From: Straminergon stramineum
Taxonomy: Eukaryota; Streptophyta; Bryopsida; Hypnales; Calliergonaceae
DNA length: 64,000 nt
Assembly: GCA_963920665.1 (NCBI GenBank)
Contig: OY987267.1
Span: 23,250,001 to 23,314,000, forward strand
Reading direction: 5' to 3'
Under the pieces are notes generated by a model. The model saw only the letters and a list, made by a program, of their open reading frames with translations, did not search any database and was not told where the DNA came from. The position numbers were made by a program, and so were the translations under genes. This document shows positions 24,519 to 37,300 of this stretch, piece by piece. Every line of letters starts with the position of its first letter. Position 1 is the first letter of the stretch.

Positions 24519-25305
24519 TAATTTTTTAATAGTATGTATGTTCATTTGAGTCAAATATACATGGGTGTACTAACCTACCCTTTTACACTTGTCATTCAAG
24601 ATGGTCTTTGGACCAACACTCATATTGTTGTTGTCAAGATGATTCCTCATAGTTTTGTTTTTGAAACAATATCCATTCATTAAGAACAATGAAACAACAA
24701 TTTTTGTAGCTAAATTAGTAATTGTGCAATTAAAAGAAAGAAATTTTACTTCTATGAGCGTTTCCAATCCAATGTACATCCCAAATATCATAACCCTCCA
24801 CAATTGGGATGAGAACAATTTAATGTAGTTATTTTTAGAGGCACCTTCAAGGAATTTACAAGTCACACTTGGTGTCATCGGTGAGTGTGTCAAAATCCCT
24901 CAAATTACCTTCTAAAACTAAGTTTAAGAAGATCCTTGTGCTTGGTTGCAACATGGGATGGAATCTTGTCTTACATTCTTAATAAAAATACATGATTGAT
25001 TCACTAATTCTACATCAAGCACAAATAGAGAGTGTGATTGGGTCCTTTGAATTTGAAAGTGGGATGAACATGTACTTTGAAGGGCCAATGTGGGGGCTTG
25101 GATTGAAGATGTTCGAAGTCATTGATGCAGCATATATGTTGTAAAGGTACTCATCCCATTCATGTCCAAATAGAAAGAAAAGGCATGGTGACTCTTGAAA
25201 TGTTTTGTATACTTACAAAAATTTGCATAGCTAATTGAAAATTTTGAGATTCAAAACAAAATTTGGATGTGTTGTGGTATAAGTAATGCACTTATATAAG
25301 ATAAA
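24519..25305. other. AT-rich intergenic DNA
   Basis: The largest frame is 107 codons on the minus strand (24570-24893). It has no recognisable motif and no splice context. No gene is called. Confidence 0.35.
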
Positions 25306-26259
25306 TTAACCCCTAAAGGTATTTGACTATGTTTTCACCAAAAACGCTCCAAAACTGTCATCTCTAGTACAAGTGCCAAATTTTAGAAAAAATACATTTT
25401 TGGACATATGTAACCCTAGGCTCTTGTAGTACGCTGGTTTGGGAAGATGTGGAAAAAATTTCAGAAATTTCCACCGTTTGGATTGCAAGATATTAACATT
25501 TGAAGTGACAAAAGGCCATTTTTTGGCCCTGCGAAAATCCGGGCAGCTGCACTTCACAAGGTCAAATCATTATGAAAAAATGTCCAAAATGGTTGTAACT
25601 CTTTGGATTCATTCTCCAAGTCATGTTGGCTACATTCTTGAAAAATTTTAGATCATTTGGAATTATACAACATATAGGAAAAAAAATACTAAGTTGAAAG
25701 AAGTAGAGAATGATTCAAAATACTAAATTGTTAATAAGTTATTTATGGAATTGAAAAATGCCAATCCCAATGGTTGAATTGTTGTAATAAACAATCTACA
25801 CCTCACGTTTTTATTTTTTTCCAAAAATATTAAAAATTGAGTGAAATAAAGGTCTTCAAAGTTTATTTTAGAGTAGAGATTCCATTACTACCCACAAACT
25901 ACCCGCAACTAAAACTCTTCATAACTTTCATCTCATAAATCAAAATGGAATGATTCAAAGCTTTCCATGTATATATAAATCAGGAAAATAAATTTCAATT
26001 TTTTATTTTTTTTAAAAGTGATTTTTAAAGAAGTTTTTTTTGCTGCCCGGGATGCCTGTTGAGCAATGAAAACAACATATCATACAATAACTTTTTAACC
26101 ATACATTCAAATGTTATGAAAATTGTTGGGTCTTAAAGCTACTCCTTGGGCACATGTTGCGTGGAAATTTCAAAGAAAAAAAATAAAAATTCCATTCATA
26201 GTGAGCTGCCCGAAATTGCTATATTGCCAAAAAACACCATTTGGTCCCTTAGGGGTTAA
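25306..26259. mobile_element. TTAA-flanked TIR element, copy 4 (subfamily B)
   Basis: The left end TTAACCCCTAAAGG and right end CCCTTAGGGGTTAA form almost perfect inverted repeats bounded by TTAA. At 954 bp this is the best-defined subfamily B copy. The interior is AT-rich and non-coding, and shares blocks with 1216-2144 and 22597-23464. Confidence 0.75.
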
Positions 26260-26291
26260 AAAAATTCAAACACTCTTGATTTTTTGATTAT

Positions 26292-26765
26292 TTAATCAAA
26301 ATTATCACTGAAAAAAACTTTTAATAATAGTCATTTTTTTTCAAAAGCTTTTTGGGAGCGGAATGAGAATTATTTTAAGAATTTTTTGATAAAAGAATTT
26401 CACAAATTTTGAACTTCTAGTGAGTGAAATATTATTGACTAAAATATGACTTCAAATTTTTATATTTCTTATAGTTCATTCCAAAAATCTCCAAATTTTT
26501 TTTGAAAAATTCGAAAAGTGTATAATTTTTTATTTTTTATTTTTCATGACTTATTGGAGATTTTTTGAGTGAACTATAAGAAATATAAAAATTTGGAATC
26601 ATATTTTAGACTTTAGTTGGTAATATTTCACTCAGTAAATTTGTTTAAAAAATTTATTAAGAAGAATATAAAAATTTATTAAAAAGAAATCCCATTCCAC
26701 TTACCAAAAAATCTTGAAAAAAATTTACTTGAATTAAATTTTTTTTCACTAATAAGTTTGATTAA
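26292..26765. repeat. Long imperfect palindrome (474 bp foldback)
   Basis: The left margin TTAATCAAA and right margin TTTGATTAA are complementary, and complementarity continues through most of the segment. The inner arms at about 26424-26497 and 26560-26632 pair especially well (AAATATGACTTC... against GAATCATATTT...). It starts 33 bp after the preceding TTAA element. Probably a foldback or MITE; no target duplication was seen. Confidence 0.7.
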
Positions 26766-29301
26766 ATTATTTAAAAAATGAAAAAGTGTTTGAAATTTTT
26801 TGAAAAATTATTTTATACTAGTGTGTTACTTGTCTTCAACATGTCCAAAATTTGTTTGGAAAATCTAATTTCTCAATTAGTTATGGGAATTTTTGAATCG
26901 AAGTTTAGTGAGAGCCACTGTACACATCCAGGACGAATATCCTGTGGCATCGGTTTCTTTGCTGGACACGATTCACGTGTGGATAAGATGAAGTCGGGTC
27001 TGCCTGTTGTCTAACGGGCAAATCTCAAAGCACTCCAAATTTCCATCGCTTGCAGGTTGGATCTTCCCAGGCTTGCATGTCGACTGGGACCCTGATGAGG
27101 GATTTCAGTTCATTGTAAGATTCAAGTACACAGCCAGGCCTCGCACGAGGAGTCATGCGTCGATCATCCCAATAGTAGCCGACTTTCTCCTGCACTGAAT
27201 CCCAGCACTAGAGCGAAACCCGTCGTTTTTCATTGAGGAGATCCGGAGCTTGATCGCTTCTCACTGAAAATGATCTAATGTTAGTATCCAAGTCGGCCCC
27301 ACGATTTGTCCCCTGTGACTTTTTTCACTCACCCCTCGTTTTGTCGTTATTTCAAGGAATGAAAAGCGACGGGTTTCGCAGTAGTGCAGTGGGATAAACT
27401 TTCCGGGAAAATAAAACACGGCCTGATCGATCTAATCACGGAACCACAAATCTTTGACAACAAACAATCCTTCGTCGTGACTGGGAGGAAGCAACGGCGT
27501 ACAACCTCACCAAACATACGTCGATCAGGCGTCAACTAAGTTACCTCCAGATCGAGACAGAGCTAGACCTGCACGGAAAGAGACGCAGACGACAATTAGC
27601 TTTTCGAAGTGACACATTATCGGCTACAGTCGTGCGACGCATGAGTGTCGACGTCGCTCACAATCTTTTCCAACCTGATGATGATTCGTCTTCATTATAA
27701 AAATACGGAGCTAGTCCTACAAAAGTGATCTCCAAATTGTTGATACGCACTTCAGTCACGTACTGTACAGAAATCTGAGTACGTGGGTCCCTTAGAGACC
27801 GTTCTTAGCGAATTATGACCATTCGTTCCATTCTGTCGGGATCTACAACGAAGCTACTTCGCAACTGAAGTGTAGACTTCGTTGGATGTTCCTTATTGAC
27901 GGACGGTTTCCGTACATTTGCCGTTCATCTTTGGGACTCTGGGTTTTTGTTATTATAGTGCCTTTATGACAGAAATAGAAGGTACCGCCATTTCCGTTTG
28001 GTGCCCGGCCCACTTAACGGGGAGTCACAGCAGCTGGCCTGGTTATTATCCCCGAACTCGAAGAAGGCTTACGCTCTTCAAGGATGAGTACAGTAGAAGA
28101 TCATCGGCGCACTGGGTGAAACTACGTTTGACAGGTCATCCAGTGAGAGTGGGCCAAGTCCAGCTTTCAGCGAACCGGGGGAACCGTAGTGCAGTGACTC
28201 CTAATGGATGAAAAATCACTTGGCAACATAGAAAGTGATCTCCAGTGGTGAAATTATTAACATCCATCGACAATTCGACAAGGCCGAATCGTACAAAGTA
28301 TGAAAAGCATGAATGGAAGCATACGTATTCATCCAACATATGTAAATTCATCCATTATAGAGCGATTTTGTAACAATTTGAGTGATTTCATCCATTGGAA
28401 AGAAGAGAATCTATTATCAAATATTCCGTCAGAAAAAATTGTATAGCTTTTGAACAACAAATTGCCCTCAGAAAACACTGATCGATGGAATGAAGTAACA
28501 AGAGAGGATCAAATACAACAGTGAAGACTCAATTATTTTATGCAATTTTAAGCTGTATAGTTTACTTTGATAAGGAAGATCGGGCGAATACATCCGAGCA
28601 TTTCTCGATGCAGTGATTCGGAGAACTCTGACTATTCCACCCTCAGAAGTTCGATAAAATATCATTATTCCTCTCTCAGTTTTTGAGGTCCCTCTTTTGC
28701 GATGTTTCGCGGATATCAAATCCCACGCATGCAATGCTGTGCCTCGAACTTGCTTTGCTGACTTGATCTCAGTCTCTCAGGTGAGTCCCTCCCGGAACGT
28801 GCTGTGGGACACAATTTCTACATTCGAATATTCGAATAGTTGAGGACTTCAGTTCAATTGGGATGACCTAAGAACATCGCCACTGTTGCCCTGTATATGG
28901 GCCCGGCACAGCGGTTGCTGAGCCCGGAAGCGATGTCGCCCCCACTGAGGACTCAGGGATGGTGAAATTCTGGCCGGCCCACTCAAATTCATCGTTTGGC
29001 ACCCCATCTTCCTGTGTCATTTTTGGTTATACCGAACTGCAATTTGGGGTATCCTCGAAGAACAATTGTCAGCTTTCTATCTTATCTACCTTGTTGGGAT
29101 GCGAGGAGGCCTGCCAACATGACACTTGTATGAACAATAATGCAAATAAGAACATCCCGTAGTGCTATAGCATGGAAGAGTGGGGGACCAACAAAACACA
29201 GTGTCTAAATTCATGAAGTCAACACTGCACAACTCCTTTGTCGAGTCACATTTCTTGCTAAACAGTGGCGATACTCTAACTTACTGCTACCGAGTCAGAT
29301 T
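26766..29301. other. GC-richer stretch without a recognisable gene, holding a CACTA MITE
   Basis: Composition rises sharply relative to the flanks from about 26900. Frames of up to 97 codons exist (for example around 27918-28211), but none resembles a known protein and no consistent exon chain can be built. It could be a decayed gene, a non-coding RNA locus or unmethylated gene-flank DNA. Confidence 0.35.
27206..27386. mobile_element. CACTA MITE, 181 bp, CAG target duplication (copy 1)
   Basis: It begins CACTAGAGCGAAACCCGTCG and ends CGACGGGTTTCGCAGTAGTG. The ends are inverted repeats starting with CACTA. CAG lies immediately outside both ends (27203-27205, 27387-27389), the 3-bp duplication expected of the CACTA/CMC superfamily. 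The element has the same length as, and closely matches, the reverse complement of 43755-43935. Confidence 0.9.
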
Positions 29302-29553
29302 GGCTTGGGTGGATTGATCCCCTCGCTCATCGCTCATCCCCCAAGTCAATCCAGGGGTGCATGCAAAAAAAAGACCTCCTATTTTGTGCTTCATTAATTT
29401 ATCTTTTGTACCTCTCCCAGCTCATTTTGTTCCTCTGATTGCAAATATGAATTAAAATTTTGCAAATTATATCATGCATGACAAATACAAAATTTCAGTT
29501 TTTTCCCTTGGGGACGACTCCCGGACGAGCGAGGGGGTCAATCCACCCTGGCC
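29302..29553. mobile_element. Candidate hAT-like MITE, 252 bp, 8-bp flank
   Basis: The ends are inverted repeats, GGCTTGGGTGGATTGATCCC against GGCCAGGGTGGATTGACCCC, with the match continuing through CCTCGCTC. The flanking octamers GTCAGATT and GTCAGATC match at 7 of 8 positions. An 8-bp duplication suggests hAT-type insertion, though the terminus is not a canonical hAT end. Confidence 0.6.
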
Positions 29554-29561
29554 GTCAGATC

Positions 29562-30053
29562 GAGGCACAAGAACAATTTCACAGGATCTCGGAAACTGTG
29601 ACAGAGGCGCTAGCGCTCTACAGTCACTGCTACAGTTGGGATTTTTTTTAATCTTCTGTAACGTCTAATGATGAAGGACATGCACTGATCTGTACCTTGG
29701 AATTTCGAATAATATTTAATGTGAAAATTATTTTGAAAACCACAATTATAATTTTTTTGTAAAATATGATTTTAAATGGAATATTTTGAATTAATTTCTT
29801 ACATGGGTTTTGTTTATTTAGAAATTTTCTTTTTGTAAATTTTCAATGTGAGAAAAAACAAATGTGATGGTTGTTTGAAATGTGAAAACTAAATGCAGGG
29901 ATTTTTGATTTGATTCATTCAATTTTAATTAGTCTTTTCTGGATCTAAGAAAATCAAATTGTGATGAAATGTGTGTTCATACTACTGCTATGACTTTGAA
30001 TTTTAGAATATACATGCCCACTGAAGATTTTTTTGATGTCCGATGGGAAGTAA
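29562..30053. other. Intergenic DNA
   Basis: GC-rich at first, then AT-rich after about 29640. No gene or repeat recognised. Confidence 0.4.
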
Positions 30054-30700
30054 TTAACCCCTAAATGCCCAAGGCCTATTTGGAGCTTTTTGAAATTTGC
30101 TCTCTATTGAATAGAAAGTCAACATTTTCATAAGTTGTACCAATTTCTTTTGAATTGTAACCGTACAAATTCAAACTAGACATGTTAGAGATCACATAGG
30201 AAAAGAAAACATAACAATATCACTTATAGATTGAAAGATTATAATGTTTTATCATGAGGGTGTAAAAACTATGAAAATTTTTCAATTCACTTTTTGCATG
30301 TCAATACTAAAAAGTTGGTCACTAAAAAAATATGAGGTTATAGGGCCTAGCATGAAAACTCCTAATCAATTTATGGTTTTTAAAAATCTATTTTACGATT
30401 TTTTTTAAATGAATTTCTAATGTGATTTTTCCTCCAAGATCTAGTGTATTTGAGGCACATTTCCAAGAGCCCACAACACTATGGGAAGTCAAGATTGCAT
30501 TGGGTATCCTTGCACAAAATCTTCAATAGAAAAATCATAATCCTTTATTTTTAAGATTAGCTTTTTTGATCCTAAAACTAGACTTCAAAAAGAATTCTCC
30601 AAAAATATAAACTACTAACAATAGCAATTTGGTTGGATTTTACTTAACTTCAAAGTTTTTGAAACACCACATTTGGGTGCCTTGGGCATTTAGAAGTTAA
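30054..30700. mobile_element. TTAA-flanked TIR element, copy 5 (subfamily A)
   Basis: The left end is TTAACCCCTAAATGCCCAAG. The right end reverse-complemented is TTAACTTCTAAATGCCCAAG. TTAA lies at both margins. The interior matches 16781-17462 in inverted orientation (for example the GATTGAAAGATTATAATG block against its complement). Non-coding, 647 bp. Confidence 0.75.
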
Positions 30701-31093
30701 AAACTAATCCAATGATAGTCTTCAAATTAGAGTATAAGTATCCATTCCCAACCCTACCTAAAAATCAACATCTAAAAATATGTAAACAAATAATATAGCT
30801 TTCTCTCACATTTGGCACATTTTTGTCAAACAATTATTTAGAATTGGAAGGACTAGTTTGGCACTTCATTTTTTTTTATTAATAAGTTATTTGGCAATTA
30901 TCAAAATAGTTTTTTCTTACCTTTCTAGCAATCCTTTGAATAATCTTGGAAGTTGAATGGTTTTCTTCATTGCGTATGAAAATGATAGTCATAGTTTTCA
31001 ATGAACTCATTACTTTTCATAATGTTCATGCTTTGTTATTATTTAATGAACATATTTTGAGATCAAGTGAAGGTAGAAGCACCAGTAGCCAAT
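30701..31093. other. AT-rich intergenic DNA
   Basis: No gene or repeat recognised. Confidence 0.4.
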
Positions 31094-32422
31094 TGTCATG
31101 ACCCTCATCAAGAGGCGTGCCTATGCCACCTTGGTGAACAAGGGGGATGTTAGGGTGACTCCCCAAACCTTGCAAGAGATGGGGTGAGGGGGATTAGGAG
31201 TCCTGAGCGATTAAAGTGTTGTATTGCTTTGATCCGGATGAATTAGAGGGCATGTCACACATTCTTGAAAAACTTGTGAGAAGACACGTCCATGGGTTCA
31301 AAAAACACGAGAATCCGAATTGGGAGTCAAAAGTTATGGCTCCTTAAAGTTGGTAGTGTCCTGGTTGCTTCTCGAGGCATGGGGACGTGGGAAACAAAGT
31401 TTGAAAGGATTTCCTTCGAGCCAAATAGGACATGATGCATATCATTGAAAAGCTAAGAGGACAAGAGTTCTAGAATGCTAAGGCTCATGAAGAGATGAGC
31501 TGTGAGCTAAAAATTATGGGCATTCAAAAAGGGTGGAGTCTTAGAGAACTACACCTCCTAAGGGACTCGTACCTTTGGAGGGCCATAACTTCCTTAATAC
31601 TTGTCGTATTGAGGAAAGTGAATAGTTCACAGTGATCTACGAAAAATGTAGATCATGAAAATGGTCTTGTACTTGGGATTTAGGTCTCTAAGTTAAAAGT
31701 TATTCCGATGGGAAGATCAAGAGTCTTTGGGGGTCTAGTTTTGGAGAAACCACTTGGAATTGGAGAAACCACTTGGAATTGTGTGGTCTTCCAAGATGGA
31801 GAGCATCTTGGGGGTTTTCGGTGACCTCTAGTATAGGGGGGGGGGGTGCCGAATCTCGCAAAGAGTACTATGAGGAGAGGTAGTCTCCCTCCTCCCTTCC
31901 GGATGGTGCCATGGTGATCCAAACTAGTTCCAGGTGGTGAAGTTAGTGTTGGAGCCTCACCATCACTTGTATGTTACCGCGGAGTGTTTGTGCACTCCTT
32001 GATACCGGTTGGATGGTGTTCCACTCCCCACTAGGCCATGGTGTGAATCTCGATTAGTGAGTCCCAAGATGAGTTCTAAGACAAGTTGGGTTGGGTCTAG
32101 TGGGGAGTTGGGTTTCATTGAAGGGCGGTTATCACCGGTGGGGATTAATGCCTCTACCGAATGCTTGGATATCAATGGAAGTTTTGCCCCATGTCATCAA
32201 ATGACATGACCGGTGTCTTATGGGAGTAAGTGTTGAAAGAAAAGTGTTGGGAGTCATAGAGGAATAGGAAACCTCGTGACTTGAATTGAAACCTAACATT
32301 GTGGGTGGGTGGCATATGCAGTATTAGGAGAGCGTGACCTTCGGTGTTACTAAAGGGTTAAGTGCTTGGAAAGGCACTAGAAGGTGAACTTAAGGTGATA
32401 AGTGTCACTAAGGGGCACAACA
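31094..32422 (+). mobile_element. Solo-LTR-like element (copy A)
   Basis: It begins TGTCATGACCC and ends GGGGCACAACA, so it has TG...CA ends. Along its whole length it matches the reverse complement of 55467-56767. It carries a G-rich homopolymer run near 31836, a 19-bp palindrome at 32190-32208, and an internal duplication of TTGGAGAAACCACTTGGAAT near 31740. No gag or pol frame, primer-binding site or polypurine tract was found next to it, which suggests a solo LTR. The flanking pentamers do not match. Confidence 0.55.
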
Positions 32423-33439
32423 CGAACCATATAAACAATTTTGGAGCAGATTGTGTCTAATACAAGGTTGTGAAATTTTTTCCCATGTAGGAAGATAGGC
32501 TATATGGGGATAACAAATTTTTTGGAATTTTCTTCCCCTAATAGAAATTATTATGAATTTTGGGAGGCAAAAAGGGCTTCGAACCGATTGCCAATGTCTA
32601 TAGTGACTAGAGTCTTCCAATTCCGATTGTTCAAAATCTACTTCTTTGCTCACTACTTTCTACCTTCTTACTCATTGTTTTGGAATGTGTGTCATAACTT
32701 GATTAGTCTCAACCTTGAAAAGGATAAAAAAAAACATTCCAAATTTTAGTTCTAGCCTAAATTTAGAAATAGCACACCCTACAATAGTCTAGGTTAGGGA
32801 CTAGGTGTGGTTGGCAACTAGTGCCTCTACCTTACATTTGTATCTATTCCAACATGTTGACTTTCTTTATGTTTAATTTTTCTACAACTTGGCAAATTGA
32901 TTTATCAATTTCCAAATAGATTATGCTTCAAAGTTTGAATTAGTTTTTTTTGCCGAAGGTGACCGTGGGCTACAGTAATGAATAAAAGTATGATAAACCA
33001 ACAATAGATAAGATAGAAGCACCTAAATGCAACACTTCTTTTGGATCTCTTGATACGGAGGGTATGTACAAGAAAACAATGATGTGCATGTCTTAGGAAA
33101 TGGTTTAGGAAATCAACAAAATTGGTTTTGTATTTTTCTGAGCTTGTATGCATATTATACAAATAATTGAAAAGTACTTCATAAATACACCTACTGTGGA
33201 CACTAGACTAACACCAAAGTGGGCATGGAAACACCCAAAAGCAACACTTTCTAAACTTGGATCTAGGGTGGGTGAGTGGTTGCTTAGTAGAAGAGTGACA
33301 ACTTCTTGGAACCCCATATGTCTATTTTGAAACCCTGCTTGTCTACTTTGGGTCCACAAGCGTTTGGATTGAGGTTGTTTTTTTAGGTGTCATCAAATGG
33401 ATCGTATTACATTGAGGTGCTTCTACCTTGTACCTGAGC
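32423..33439. other. Intergenic DNA
   Basis: AT-rich. Short frames on both strands show no recognisable product. No repeat boundary was found. Confidence 0.4.
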
Positions 33440-34335
33440 TACTTCCAAGAGTGTTCAATGACGAATCAGCCGCACTGAAGTCAGCCGAGGGACTTGCAGG
33501 GACTTGCAGCCAGAAGACCAAGCATGCGACCGACGAATGAAGAAGATTTCCCTTTCCGACTCGAACGAACGGATACAACGGTTCCACCCGACGATGAGGC
33601 TCGTGTTTCCGGATGGAAGCTCCGCAGAAAACGATCGGCTTCCTCCGAACACCTTCTCCCGACACAGGCTCGAAGTTGCACGCCCCTACTTGGACCCTGC
33701 CCCGCCCCGCCCCTCCGCTTTTCAAGCAAATTAAACCCCAAATTAAACCTTAAGAAAATCTTTCTTTTGTGTCAGAGAAGAAAAACAAATCCCCAAGAAA
33801 CAAACAAACCAAACCCTCAAGCATGCCAAATTCTTGCGCGTCCCAATTCCCCACCTCAAATTCCCCGCCCCTTCCATTCAGATCCCCGACTGACACGGCG
33901 AACACTGTTCCCCGGCAGTCAGTCAGTCCTAATAACCGTGATCCCTGCCTCCCTCCCTAGAAGATCAGAGCAGAGCGCCAAAGCTCACACCTGTTATTAC
34001 GTCACTCTGCGCTATTGGAAGTGCTGGTCGCTTTCATTTTGTCACCTGAGTGGGACTCGCGAGAGTGGGTCGTCAGCTTCCGTCAGTTTAGTCGGTAGAG
34101 GTTTTTCAATCTCTGGTTTCGGACTTGACAGCCTCGGATTGTGAATTAGTGTGGGCGTGAATTTGAACTCCCGGATTTGAATTCGAAGCGGATTTGGGAA
34201 GTGGGGGAGTGGCGATTGTGGGTTGGGATTTTTATGTAGCTGTTTGGGATTGCTTGTGTTTTGGGTGTTTTGGGGGGAAGTGGATTTTCTGCCGTGAGGA
34301 TTGAAATTGTTTAGTGGAAGAGGAAGTGAGTCGTA
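33440..34335 (+). promoter_or_regulatory. GC-rich 5' flank and 5' UTR of the ABCA gene
   Basis: Composition switches to GC- and CpG-rich about 0.9 kb upstream of the ABCA start codon and stays so to the ATG. Frames of up to 216 codons here (33494-34144) are by-products of this composition and have no recognisable domain. The transcription start cannot be placed. No convincing TATA box was picked out. Confidence 0.4.
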
Positions 34336-37300
34336 ATGGCGGCGGAGGAGTCTTCGTCGCTGGCGGGGAAGGCGGACCGGTCGCATACGAAGACCGGGTG
34401 GCCGAACTTTATTCAGCAGTGCAAGGCCCTGTTCTACAAGAATGTCCTCTTGTCGCGACGCAATTTGCGTGCCACAGGTAAATCCATCCGCCAGGTCTCA
34501 CGTTCTCGTCGAACAATTCCGGCATTCTGAACCAGAATTTTGCCCTAATTCCTTTTATGGAAACGCAATAATACATTGCTTTGGTCTGATCTCGAGGTTT
34601 GTAGCAGAGCGAGCGTTATATTGGTGGTAACGTGAATCTTTTCATTTGAATTTACTTAAACGCGCGCTCGAATTCAATCCGCGCCGATGATTGCTGCTTC
34701 TGAAATCTCGGGTTGCAACCGATTCACTTACACAGTGCGTGTCAAGATCTTTGATTGAGAATAACTGGTTAATGAATATTGATTCCTCTTTGAACCTAGA
34801 AAACTTCACCCCTCAACAAATGAAATCAGTGAACGCTCACATCGATTTCAGGGGGCAAGAAATTGGTTGGTGATTTAAATGATGTGGCTCTATCTCCCCG
34901 TTTTGTGGCCTCTCTTTTTCATCATTTTGGTATTCATAAAGTTTAAAAATACTCCTGTCACCAAGCCATTCTCCAATTGTGAGTGAAACATTGACTGGAG
35001 GAAACGTTCACTGGGAAAAGTATTTCACTGAGTATAGTCTGTGTGTCCTGTTGCAGTGCTTCAGCTGGGATCCTCCCTGTTTTTCATCTTCCTCATCTTC
35101 TGTGTGGACTTATCAAACAAAGCGCTGCAAAGAAGCACGACGAACTACAAGAACCTGTTTAACCCGACGCCATCCATTGTGCCTGCCATTCCCCCTTGCG
35201 AGAATGGCTTCTACATCAAGCCGATTTGCTTCGACTTCATCTGGATTGGAGCTCCAAGCACGCGGCTTAATCAACTGGTGACAAACATCCGGGAAAGGAA
35301 CCCCAACCGCCTCATTCCAGCCGAGAAGGTCAGAAAACCGAACCTGGGAGATCCAATTCGAAGCGAACCTTTGAATGGGCCTCATGTTTTTTTACAGCAC
35401 TTTTGAGTGGGACATTCCTGTGTCCAATTTTGTTGACTTTTTGACCAACAGATGCACTGTTTTTCGCTTATCCTTTGATATGAAATTTGGACCTTTTTTC
35501 CACAATATGATAAATCAAATTACTCATTTGAAAATCATGAAATTTTGGTCCTTCAGGCGTTAAGAGGAACGAAAGCTCACATGTTTTATATTCGATTTGG
35601 TGTTGTGGTGGCAGGTTAAATACTTTGCCACGACCCAGGAGTCGGATAAATGGCTCCTGGAGAATCCCATGAGCACCACTGGAGCTTTGTACTTTGAAGA
35701 AAGAGGGGCAACCATCGCGTATGGTATCCAGACGAACTCTACTGCAACTGGCGATCATGGGCGATTCGAAGACCCCAATTTCACGTATCAGATTCCATTG
35801 CAAGTAGCCGCCGAGCGTGAGATTGCCCGGCTTGTGTCTGGAGGTACAGTGATTTGAATTAGTGGCACCGTAAATCAATTTGAAGTACGTTGAAAAGTGC
35901 GCGTTAAGCGTAAATTCTATGCAGTTTTTGCACAAGTATTGTTGTAAAAAGGGGTGGGAAAGGGGTGGACAGTTGTGACCAGCTATAATTACCACTTTAG
36001 AATCACAATGGCTGCAGTAATGAAGTTGTATTGGTGGAATGAGTTAATAAGGTGGAAATAAATGCACATGGTGTTACAAATGTGTTGTTCGAGGATCTGT
36101 GTCTGATTGTCTTGTGTTGTGGGGGTTGCCAGATCCCAATCTTGAATGGAAGGTCGGTTTCACGCAGTTTGCCCATCCAGCCATTAACGCAATTTCTATA
36201 GTTGGAAGAGTTGGACCGGCGTTTCTGCTCGCAGCAACTATGTTTGGTTTTGTCATTCAGCTTAGCAATTTGGTGACTGAGAAAGAACTGCGGTTGAGAC
36301 AGGTGCGTTGCTCATCACAGTGAAGAGCATCACGATTAGAGAATCCAATCCTCTAAAGGGGTTTTAGAAAACCTAGCCATGTTACAATTGGTAGGGTTTA
36401 ATGCGGCTAGGTTTTCTGGAACCCCTTTGGGACGGGAACATTCTATCAATTAATGTAGTCTTTGCTGGTCCTATTTGGTTGAATTCTGGATGATGTTTTG
36501 GGTTTTGAAACTTTGATGTGAGAAGGCTGTTTGCGGGCGAAGGCTGAGAGCAATGGCGTTGAATTTCTGGTGATGCAGATGATGTCCACCATGGGGCTTA
36601 TAGATTCTGCGTACTGGATAACGTGGCTGTTGTGGGAGGTCGTGTTGGTGCTGGTGTCGTCCCTCCTGCTAGTCGTGTTTGGCATGCTGTTCCAGTTCGA
36701 CTTTTTTCTCCACAACAATTTCGGCGTTCTCTTCTTCTTATTTTTCTTGTTCCAGCTGAATATGGTAAACAAATCTATCCAAGATTGCACTTTATTTTAA
36801 GTTTCCATTCTAAGCATTGAGCTTTTCACCTACTGTTTTCACTTTTCTAGACTTTAGGAATTGCCTGGAACTGGATTTGGAATGAGATTAGACTTTTGGA
36901 CAAAGATAGGCCAATGTTCAATGGGGAGACGACGTTTACGTAGGTCAATTATTGGGAGACCATTTACTTCGTTTGAAATTGCTGGAGATTGTGAAGTAAT
37001 AAATTTTCTTAGTGACATCGCAAGTAGGTAAGAGTTAGTGATCATTGGGAGGCTTCCTTATGAATAATGAGGTCTCACCATGAAGTGCATCACGCTTATC
37101 TTGCCTCTCAAGCTCAGTGTCCCACTCAGATTGTGTAATTTTTTGGAATCGTTCAAATTTGACTGAAAACCATGTTCTGGGGACATGTTTTCAATATGGA
37201 ATATTTCTCATCCGTGGTTTGTTGACTGCAGATTGGTCTGGCTTTCATGGTCTCCACTTTCGTAAGCAAGTCTACCTCGGCCACAAACGTTGGTTTCTTC

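Noticed and set aside
33494..34144. 216-codon plus-strand frame upstream of ABCA
   Set aside because: Low-complexity composition in a GC-rich promoter region, overlapped by other equally open frames; no domain.
35468..35995. 175-codon minus-strand frame
   Set aside because: Antisense to ABCA exon 3 and its flanking introns; no recognisable protein.
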